From Gracilaria gracilis (taxonomy: Eukaryota > Rhodophyta > Florideophyceae > Gracilariales > Gracilariaceae): 64,000 bases of DNA. Position numbers and translations under genes: made by a program. Each line of letters starts with the position of its first letter. Positions within the stretch are counted from its first letter, which is position 1. Positions 54,801-64,000 of this stretch are shown here, one piece after another. The notes under the pieces are model-generated. The model did not search any database. It was not told where the DNA came from and worked only from the letters and a program-made list of their open reading frames with translations. The DNA is taken from contig JARGSG010000059.1 in the NCBI GenBank assembly GCA_030374805.1, positions 1 to 64,000 on the forward strand, read 5' to 3'.

Positions 54801-57110
54801 AGAAAGACTCGATGCCCTTGTCAGCCATGCGTCCCACAGACACCAAGTTATATTCGAGATCAGGAACCAAGAGTGCGTCTGTGAGACGCAAGTTCGCATT
54901 CTCGAACGGTAGTATGACATCACCTCGTTGTGTAGCAGTCACAGTAGACTTATCAGCCAGCAATATGGTTCGTTCGTTAACTTCATGCAACGAACTGGGG
55001 ACAAACACAGACTTGGAGAAAAAGAAGTGCGATGTTGCACCACTGTCTGCATATGTGTCCATAACCCTCTCTGCGGGTGGGAGTACGGTAGACTTCTCCA
55101 CGGACATCCCTGCGATTTCAATCTTTGAGGACTTTCCGGACGACCTTGTCGATGGCTTGGAATTTCCGGGTTTATCCTTAGACCTCACCTTCAACTTGTC
55201 AAGAATGCTCTTGGGCAAGTGATTGTCAGGGTTGTCAGGGTTCATGTGACATCTATGAACAGTGTGTCCATCACGATCACAAAAGGTACAATGGTAACCA
55301 TTGCTGGCAGCGGCAGCGTACGCACGCCCTGAAGACTCGTTGTGGGTGTGACCATCTGAGTTGTTAGCGTTCTTATGGTCCAGACTGACAGGGGCGGAAG
55401 AGGATTTGAAGCTTCCAGATCCCTTGGTCTTCCCTTTCTTGCGAGTGCGAGTGCGACCAGAACTTCCCGAAACCATCTGTCGTGCATTGTACTCGTCAAT
55501 TAGAGTTGTTGCAACATAGTCCCAAGTAAGATCAGATATGTCCTTGGTGCGAAGTGCGGCTGCCGTGGACTCCAATGAGCAGCTGGGGTCAATAGAAGCA
55601 AGTAGCATCGGAGCCTTGTGAGATTCCGGAATAGCAGCGTCCTTGCCCATGCGATCCAACTGCGAGAACAGGGTAGTGAACTGGTCCACGTATTCTGACA
55701 TGTTCTGACCATTGTATGACATACGGAATAGTTGCGTTTGCAATGCGATCCGAGAGACAGTGCGATTGGAGGCGTAGCGTGCATCGAGCAGTTCAAGCAT
55801 GCGTCCCGGATCATCATCAACATCCATTACAACTCGTAGAGGAGAATCACCAAGTGCACAAATAATGATAGCACATGCTTTCTCCCGTTTCACCATGATA
55901 CGAGAGCTGCTTTGAGAGCTACTTGGAGCCGTATCTTGGGTAGTCCCAGCTGATGAGGATTGCTCTGAACTCGATACCACAACGTTCCAGACACCTTTGA
56001 TTCGGCATGCGGCACGAAGGCGATGGCGCCAAAGGGTATAATCTTCCCCACGCTTACCATGAAAGCGTGGGATCTTGACACCAGAGTTGGTTTCAGACTC
56101 AACTTCCGAGTCCGACATGTTCCAAAACAGAGTTACCGAACTCCAGTACAAGGGATTTCACGAGTAGAAGAGAAACGAAGGAATCAGAGAAGCGGCGTGA
56201 GGGAAACAATTCTTCCTTCACAAAGGAGGGTAGGGCTGGAGTGGAGTAAAGACTCAACACTAAACAGCGGGGACGCTAGCGGAGACTCTGTAACGAAGTC
56301 TGCAACGCTCGTCTGGACGCGTCCAGTACGCGATCACAAGCGGAGTGGAACTCGACGCTTGGAGTATACTCACGAGTGAGAGACAACCACCCCGGAACAG
56401 AAAGGGCAGAGTGAAGGATGCAATGCCGCTTCCCCACAAGCAAATAAAGGAGGGGCTGGAGTGGAGTCAAGCTCAACAATCAACAGCGAGGACGCCAGCG
56501 GAGACTGTGGGGTAGTCTGCAACGCTCGTCGGGACGCGTCCCGTACGCGACCACAGGCAGAGTTCGGAGACTCGACGCCTGGAGCAAGCTCACGGGTGAG
56601 GTACAACTCGAACCCGGAATGATGATGAAACTTCTTAGGCGGGCGCACTGACAAAAGAAATTACCTCCGCTACCCTCTGGGTCCGAACCCCTGGTCCCCG
56701 GTCACTCTCTCCGGGTGAGGCACGATTTGATCACCTGCCAAGCTCTGCGTACTTCAGAGCGAGACGCTGTTAGTCCCTACGAGACGTCCCAAGGAGGGTA
56801 CTAGTCGAGATACACGTTCCCCAGTGGAACCTTTGCTGGTCTCTTACGGGAAAGTAGCTCGGTCTTTCGGCGCAGTACGGTCGCTCCTACGCTTCTAAGC
56901 CCGTTTCATTGACCTCCGTACTCCACGGACGCAGAGCAGGATTTTCTGTCTCCCTTGTCTCGAGCTGGCGGGTTACTAACAAACGCGATATGTGTTCACC
57001 ATGCGCCAGAGAGAAAGCAGCGGGGTACTCTAACGCAGATAGGAAAACTTCTTGAATCCAAAGAAACGTAGTAAGTAAGAAAGGAGCGCGACGTCTGCAA
57101 GTTATCGACG

Positions 57111-57126
57111 CTCTGGGCCCATAACC
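57111..57126 (-). promoter_or_regulatory. Primer binding site, copia B4
   Basis: CTCTGGGCCCATAACC on the plus strand next to the 5' LTR, the same initiator tRNA-Met anticodon-arm match as in family A. Confidence 0.7.
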
Positions 57127-57840
57127 TAACGTTACGCACGCAGGTAGGGTAGAAAGGGAAGTAAGTAGAGATGGATATTGAAGAAAGAGAAAGTAAAACA
57201 AGTGAAGGTTGACGGCCTTGGGTCGACCCGTTTACTCGAGGGTCGTCGATCGCAACCTATAAATACCCTAGTGCGCGCTTCACCGTCGTCGTAGCAAGCG
57301 ACGACGGCGGTCATTACAAGTTGCACTTGTGTGCAGTTGTACACGGAAAGCGCGCGCAAACTGGAGTTCAACAATTTCAAATAACTAAATCAATCAACAC
57401 TACAAATCCATTGCCAGTCCTTTGATTCAGAACCAGATCTAAATAATCATCAATTTGCATGGCGGCACTACAACCGCCTTGCGCAGCCCAGAATCGCATA
57501 TTGCATGCAAAACCGCCCATTCCAGCATAGAAACGCACATCCTCGCTATCTGCATAGTCAGTCTACTACTCTAAGCCTCGTCCAATCACAGAGCTCCACT
57601 TGGCCCATACCACCATAACTCTCCATACAACCCATGGCACTTGCAGACACCACGTTGCACAAGAGCATTTGCAGTAGCCAATCATATTGCCGTTTCACGT
57701 TGGGGTTGAGCAGAGGCGCATATGCGCTTTTGCGAAGAGGGTGCCCAAAAGTGCCCATCGTCCCATGCAACTTTGCTTCCAAGTAGTCCGAGACCAACCT
57801 GTAGGACTGACCGGCACTCGACCATGTCCCAACATCAACA
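57127..57840 (-). repeat. LTR B (5' LTR of B4)
   Basis: 714 bases, the partner of 51113-51826. Its inner end reads GCGTAACGTTA before the primer site instead of the GCGTATCGACA of its partner. Confidence 0.8.
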
Positions 57841-59071
57841 AGATGTGTATGCTGGACAGTTTGCACAGTTATGTACGTGGTGTTGAAAGAAGACCCGATG
57901 CTGTCATTCGAATTTTGAGTCAAACATTACGCATGTGTGGTAGAAGTACACTGGTCATAGATATACGAATATGGACTTTGACACATCTCATTAGGCTGTT
58001 GAACTGGCTGTCACCATCCTTCTGCACGATATTACTGAAAGGGTTGCATTGCACATCTTACACCAAGTTAATTGTGCTGTTGGTGCTTGTGCTACTCGCT
58101 TGAAGTCGGTAACAGAGGGAGGGTGTTGGATGTCATGCTGTCACTGACATCAAGCTGTTCACATGTTACAAGTCTAGAATGGTACCTTGGTATGTGAAAC
58201 TATGACTTATGTCGTTCTGTACGCTCCACTGTGTTGGATGGTGGAAGAGCCACCTTGGGATGAACGTGTCAGATGTGGTGCTGTGTCGAATATCAAGGTG
58301 TTCAGATGGGTTCGTACAGACAGACTGTACACGAGGACACGTTGTCTAGAGTGGTCGAGGTGCACAGTGTGCACATGTAGCAATGTGGATACTTGGTACA
58401 TGGTGCACGAGTGTTCACACTGTTGAGTGGTTGACATTATGTTCGGGTAGTGCTGCATGCACATGTATGTATCTTGATGCATGGAACTTGCTGGCTGTGT
58501 TTGGTTCACGTCATATGGTTTACAGGTACTTGTTGCTGACGTGTGACTTGGTGAGCCTAGACATACACATTATGGCGTCGTGTACTGATTACAGGTTGCA
58601 GGCAACAGGTGCGGGTGTTTGTGTATGGATTGTCGTGGTCTGGTCATTATGGTGCGCTGTCGTATTGTGTGTATGCACTGTCATGGATGCGCATGGGTGT
58701 ACATTGTTGTACATTGTTGTACATTGTTCTGCAATATTGTACGGAATTGTTTTGCACTGCTGTGCACTGCGGTGCACTGTTGTGCCTTGTTACTTCTAAG
58801 CTGTCATGAATTGTGGCAGCGTTACCATGTCATGTTAGAAGATGATTGGTAGTATTGAGTGTCCCTGCTTAGTGGCTTAGGTTTTACTCAGAGTTGGAGT
58901 TGTTCGGTGGTGCGACTAAGAAGTGCTATATAAGTTGTGAGCTAAGCACCTCCAAGTAAATCCCAGCCAGAGCTGGCGAACTTTCCTTGCATCCCCTCAA
59001 CTTTCCCTTCCAGCTATAACCTCCATCACGTGGACATATTGAACACATTGATGCAACTTGGTGCGCTATTT
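57841..59071 (+). repeat. LTR D fragment, split by solo LTR C
   Basis: 57841-57880 and 59034-59071 together match about 50551-50630 of LTR D (AGATG.GTATGCTGGACAG, then GAACACATTGATGCAACTTG). The inserted LTR C lies between them. The right side ends against LTR A at 59072. Confidence 0.55.
57881..59028 (+). repeat. Solo LTR C with 5-bp target duplication
   Basis: It runs from TGTTGAAAGAAG to CCTCCATCA and is flanked by CGTGG at 57876-57880 and 59029-59033, inside LTR D sequence. It carries a TATA box at 58926-58933, three tandem copies of GTACATTGTT (58699-58728) and an array of TGCACTG words (about 58753-58785). Long ORFs within it are not coding. It is what remains after recombination between the two LTRs of a whole element. 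Confidence 0.75.
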
Positions 59072-59799
59072 TACGCAACGAACGCAGGTTAGAGAAGGAA
59101 AGGGGAAAGTAGTGAAGAAGATGAGTAAGACAAACAAAGGGGGTAGGCCGCCTTCTTCCCGAGTTTAGTGATCACGGCAGCGATCGCAACCTACAAATAC
59201 TCTAGCGCGCGCCGCCGCCGTCGTAGCCAGCGACATAACTGCACACGTTGTCAAAGTGTACACTTTGACAGCCAAAGCGCGCGCAAAACACAATACGAAT
59301 TCAAACAACTAAATCAAATCGTGCCAAATCCAATGCCAACTCCATGATCCATATCTTGCTCTAAAAAATTGACAATTTCGGTCTGGCACAGCCAGCACCC
59401 TCGCGCAGCTCAGAATCGCACATTCGCTCCAAAACCCTTCATAGTAGCCCAGAATCGCATACATTACACAACCCCTCACAATGGCCTATAATAACAGATA
59501 CTCCGCTAACGCATAACTGGCCACCACCTACAGGCTGCAGCCAATCACAGCGTACCACTTGTTCCATCTGCCCTTCTCGCTCCATACAACACGTTCCTCT
59601 TGTGCAAACCACGTTGCATGTAGCCATTTGCAGTAGCCAATCATATTGCAGTATCACGTTCGGTTCGCGGAGACACGCATATGCGCTTTTCTCATGAGAG
59701 TGCGCAAAAGTGCCCATGCTTCCCTGCAACTTTGTATTCCAAGTACTTGGAGCACCCTTGAGGGACTGACAGGCACTCGACCACATCCATACATCAACA
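59072..59799 (-). repeat. LTR A (3' LTR of A3)
   Basis: 728 bases, aligned with the other A LTRs. The outer end reads TTACGCAACG instead of TGACGCAACG. The pol stop lies inside the LTR (59794-59796), and the purine tract is at 59800-59811. Confidence 0.8.
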
Positions 59800-62700
59800 C
59801 TCCTCCTCGAGTTCCTGACCGAGTCCAATCCTTTTCATGATGGCCTGAATACTCAATGGACCTAAGGGCTTCGTGAGAATGTCCGCATCATTCAACTCAG
59901 TTGGAATGTACTTGACATCAATCACAAACTCTTTTACCAGTTCCCGAATAAAGTGCAGCTTCATATCGATGTGCTTGGCGCGACCCGATGGGCATCTTTC
60001 TACTGCACTCCAGTCGATCGCAACCTGTTTGTCCGAGTGTAGAGGAACTGCACCATCGACGTCCAAGTCAAGTTCAGATAGTAGACGCTTCATCCACACA
60101 ACCTCCTGCGCTGCCATGGTCAAAGCGTAGTACTCAGCCTCTGCAGTAGACAATGCAACTGAAGCTTGTTTCTTTGCACCAAAGAATACCACGGCGGACC
60201 CAAACTTGATCATGTATCCCGACATGGACTTCCGATCGGACTTGTCGCCGGCATAGTCCGAATCGACATACGCTTCCATGTTCAGGGAGCCAGCGTGATA
60301 ATTCAATCCATGTTTGCAAGTTCCTTTTAAGTAGCGCAGAACCCGTTTCGCTGCCCTGTGACGGTATAGTGTTGGGTTGCTTTGATAACGTGCAAGAATG
60401 AGTACTGGTGCGAGAATGTCCACGCGTGTGCGAAGTGCCAAGTACAGCAGAGACCCGATCATCTGCTGGTATAGCTGCACATCCTGAGGGGATTTGTCTT
60501 CCTCCTCCGCAAGTCATGTGAAGAAAGATTCTACCATAGGGCTGCGAGCTGGTTTGCTCCTGTCAAGACCAGAGCGTCGAAGCATTCCTTCGATATACAA
60601 CGGCTGTGCAAGTTGCATCCCAGTTAGACGACCATCGTCGTCTATGCTCCAAGTGAGTTCCACACCCAGGTAGAGAGTTACTTTGTTCTCAACACGGATC
60701 TCGTACAGGCTCCGAAGCTCCTCCAGGATCCCAGACCGTTCTTCTGCAGATGGAGTAAAGATTAGCAGATCGTCCACATACACAAGGATGTACGCGTAGC
60801 CTTTGTGTTTACTGGCTCGCCGAAACATACAATGAGCACTCGGCAACTCTTCAAATCCAATGGCTCGCAGATCGCCCGTCAACTTGGTGTGCCAGGCTAG
60901 ATGTGCTTGCTTTAGCCCGTACATTGCCTTTTGAAGCTTATAGCATCGTGAGCCAATTCCAGAAACACCGCGTGGTGACATTACCCAAACGTCCTCGTCG
61001 AGATCCCCGTTGAGGAATGCAGTCTTCACATTCACCTGAGCAATATACATCTGCAAGCATAGAGTCAAGTAGAGGAAGAAACGTACTATGCCAAACGAAA
61101 CCACTGGAGCATACGTTTCCATGTAGTTCTCACCAAAGGTTTGGTGATTACCACCGGCCACGATTCGAGCCTTGAAGCGTTCCACCGAACCATCTGCATT
61201 ACGCTTGACCTTGAGCACAATGTGCGTGGGCAGTGGTTGTTGCGATGGAGACTTGTCCTCTTTCCAAGTATTCTTTGACTCAAGTGATGCGAGTTCATCT
61301 TCAATGGCTGCTCGCCATAAGCTCTGCTCGATGGGCGTCGCGGACATTGCTTCCTTCAGCGTAGGTTCATCACTTGTGGTAACCTGAACTGCAGATGTGG
61401 TTGCAGACGCAGCCATGTACCACCTCCGGGGTGCACGACGCGTGCGTTGCGGGTATCGTGGTGGTTCGGTAGAGTCGTCCGTGTCACCAGTAGGCTCGTG
61501 CGCTGTGTCGTTCGCAGGGTGGTGGTCACTTTCATCAGCAGAGCCATCACCTTCAGCATTTTCCACACCATCATCACTGCTTTCATTACTTGGTGCAGGT
61601 AATGCTTCTTCGGCAATTGGGCCAGATTCATCATCGGGGCCACTCGTACTGTCACAAATGTCATCCACATTTACTTCGTCACCAGGATCATCTGGGTAAG
61701 AGCCGTCGGAGTCGGAGCATGGCGCAGGCTCAGAACTGTAGTCTGTGTCAGATGCACATTCATCCTCCATAAACTCCTCCAAGTACTCGGCACCAGGGAA
61801 TGAATTCTCATCAAATGTGACATGACGTGAGTGCATGATGCGCGGTAGACCATCATCATCTCTGACAAGTACATCGAATACACCATGCTCAAGAGTCTGC
61901 AAGTACACCCCCTCAAGTGCACGAGACTCGAACTTGGTTCCTTCGATCATCTTCAGTACGAAAGCTGCACATCCAAACACACGGGTATGCTTCAATGTCG
62001 GTCTATTTCCCGTCATCAACGAGTACGGAGTGCTTCCAGTAGTTGAATGTGGAACACGGTTCCGCACAAACTGTACATGTTTCAACGCAAAGACCCACAA
62101 ACATTCCGGTAGATTGGCCTGAATGAGCATAGCCCGAGCTGCTTCCTCCATAGTGCGATTGATGCGCTCGGCTATGGCGTTGTGTTCCGAAGTGTACGGA
62201 GGTGAAAAGGAAGTGTCTTCAAATGCGTTTTCTGGATTATCTTGCAATGCAATGTATTCCTTAGCGCCATCCGAGTGCAGTTTCTTCACCGCCACTCCTC
62301 CAAGCTGCTTGAGCTTCTGCGCAACACCATCATACACCTCACTGATTTGGCTGCGGTGTTTCATGAATCCAATGATAACATATCGTGAGTGGTCATCCAC
62401 GAATGCTGACGCATACTTAAACCTGTCCGGAAACGATGTGGTGAGTGGACCGATGATGTCAGTGTGCACTTTGTCACCAACTGACGATTCACGACTAAAT
62501 GAACCAGGAAACGGTAGTTTGTGCGCTTTTCCAAGACGGCATGACCGACAGACCTCCTCCATTTTCGCAAGACTTGGCACACCATCTGCATGTTTGTGAA
62601 CAACTTGCAAGTCTCTGGGGTTCATATGTGCAAGTCTTCGGTGCCATAGCTGTGTCAAAGCAGTCATCGAGGCCTTCAATGCGCAATCCAAATCAACCTG

Positions 62701-64000
62701 GCTGGAAGTAAGAGCTCGTTCATGAGTGAAATGCGCTACCGGTTCCGGCAAAGTGTACAGTCCGGAACGTTTATCGCGCTTTCCCGACCCAATGTGCAAA
62801 CCATTGTCATGAATCAGACGAACTTCTGCAGAACGGAAACGTGACTCAATCTGTTTGTCGGCTAAGCAACCTACAGAAACCAAGTTGTACTCCATTGAAG
62901 GAACCAGGAGTGCATCACTCAGACTTAAATTCACATTCTCGAAAGGCAGAGTCACATCTCCACGCTGAGTTGCAGACACACATGTCTTATCTGCAAGCTG
63001 TATAACACGCTTCTCCACATCATGCAGTGTACTGGGAATGAATGCGGAAGCAGAATGGAAGTAGTGCGAGGTCGCTCCACTATCTGCGTAAGTGTCCATA
63101 TCTCTTTGAGTGGGTGGTAGAACCGTTGCTTTCTCCATAGACATGCCAGCTATTTCGATCTTGGACGATTTGCCGGATGATTTTGAAGAGGTCTTCGGCT
63201 TATCTTTTGACTTCAATGTCAGCTTGTCCAGGATACTCTTCGGTAAATGGTTGTCCGAATTGTCTGGGTTCATGTAGCATCGGTCCTGAGTGTGTCCATC
63301 ACGATCACAAAAATCGCAGTGATGACCATTGGTGCTACTAGCTGCCAGTGCACGATTAGTAGGAGCATCATCAGAGTCATTTCCATCTCGATGATTTGCA
63401 CTTGCAGAGGTACCAGACTGCCTTCCAGAACCTTTTCCTTTATTCTTCTTGCGACTGCGACTACGTCCAGAAGTTATATGACGTGCATTGTACTCATCGA
63501 TAAGTGTGGTAGCAACATAATCCCAAGTCAGTTCGGATATTTCCTTGGTGCGCAACGCCGCAGCGGTAGACTCCAAAGAACTTTGCGGATCAATAGAAGC
63601 CAAAAGCATAGGAGCCTTATGCGATTCCGGAATAGCGGCATCCTTGCCCATGCGATCCAACTGTGAGAACAATGCAGTGAATTGATCGACATACTCAGAC
63701 ATGTTCTGTCCATTGTACGACATACGGAACAGTTGAGTCTGAACCGCGATCCGAGAAACCGTTCGATTAGATGCATAACGCGCATCAAGCATCTTGAGCA
63801 TTCGTGCCGGATCATCATCCACGTCCATTACCACACGTAGAGGAGCATCGCCAAGTGCACATATGATGATCCCACAGGCCTTCTCACGCTTAGACAATGT
63901 GCGAATGGCCTCTGCAGAAGATCCTTGACCATCCGTACCAGTGGTACCAGTGGACACAGACTGCTCAGCATCAGTGCTAACAACATTCCAGACACCTTTG
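59072..64000 (-). mobile_element. Copia element A3, runs off the window
   Basis: A fossil copia-type element on the minus strand, the best-preserved family A copy. 3' LTR 59072-59799; RNase H and RT about 59.8-61.4 kb (YVDDLLIF box); a long acidic linker; integrase about 61.8-62.8 kb with zinc region HRRLAHMNPRDLQVVHKHAD; protease (DSGATSHYF) near 63.08 kb; gag zinc knuckle (CDFCDRDGHTQDRC) near 63.3 kb; gag to the window edge. The visible part has about one break. The 5' LTR, if present, lies beyond 64000. Confidence 0.85.

Larger units (their letters stand above)
51113..57840 (-). mobile_element. Copia element B4, nearly whole, two LTRs
   Basis: A fossil copia-type element on the minus strand with both LTRs (51113-51826 and 57127-57840, 714 bases each), primer binding site 57111-57126 and a leader with a tandem duplication (about 56.2-56.65 kb). 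Gag, knuckle and protease lie at about 54.7-56.1 kb, integrase at about 53.8-54.6 kb, and RT and RNase H at about 51.82-53.6 kb. All copia parts are present in order, with about three breaks. The LTRs differ at about a dozen positions in their first 250 bases by eye, so the element is older than A1. The outer flanks do not show a matching 5-base duplication. Confidence 0.85.

Noticed and set aside
57841-57845. Target duplication search for copia B4 (51108-51112 versus 57841-57845)
   Set aside because: CCCTT and AGATG do not match, so no duplication is claimed. The outer ends have probably been rearranged.
58690-58790. Short tandem repeats, considered as a CRISPR-like array
   Set aside because: Ten-base units without spacers inside an LTR of a eukaryotic element. 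They are a microsatellite-like array.

Overview
The window reads as a transposon-dense, gene-poor stretch of a eukaryotic nuclear genome. It has APE-type LINEs with A tails, copia-type LTR elements, a piggyBac-type and a Tnp2-type DNA transposon, and remnants of typical eukaryotic genes (inositol polyphosphate kinase, ZNHIT2-like zinc finger, galactose mutarotase, Sel1-repeat protein). The host-gene remnants show no introns, which suits an intron-poor protist or alga. I cannot name the species from sequence alone.

Layout. 0-6 kb: a broken Tnp2-like (CACTA/EnSpm-type) transposase and unrecognised ORFs. 6.2-11.1 kb: a block of decayed host genes on both strands. 11.9-14.7 kb: a LINE scrap and the 3' half of a copia element. 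14.7-17.3 kb: a broken piggyBac transposase, tail to tail with a small Cys-containing protein gene. 17.5-19.9 kb: a LINE whose 5' part is inverted, as twin priming produces. 19.9-34.9 kb: a copia element (family A, minus strand) carrying a LINE block in which one LINE has inserted into another. 34.9-39.7 kb: two pieces of copia family B in opposite orientations around an LTR of a third family (C). 39.7-50.3 kb: the 5' end of a second A element, then a full-length LINE with both ORFs open (about 41.2-47.6 kb), then an older LINE. 50.3-59.07 kb: a hybrid-looking LTR (D), a nearly whole copia B element with both LTRs, and a solo LTR C with a clean 5-bp target duplication. 59.07-64 kb: a third A element that runs off the window.

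No complete host gene is certain. The best-preserved coding unit is the LINE at 41.2-47.6 kb. Its ORF1 carries a zinc ribbon, a coiled coil and an internal repeat. Its ORF2 (endonuclease plus reverse transcriptase) has no ATG near its start and begins across the ORF1 stop. Nearly identical copies and clean junctions suggest this LINE family was active recently. The most informative signals are junctions: LINE-in-LINE insertion with target duplication, a template-jump-like fusion of two LINE copies, a 5' inversion, a 35-bp perfect fold-back, and a probable 7.7-kb inversion with a breakpoint inside a LINE.
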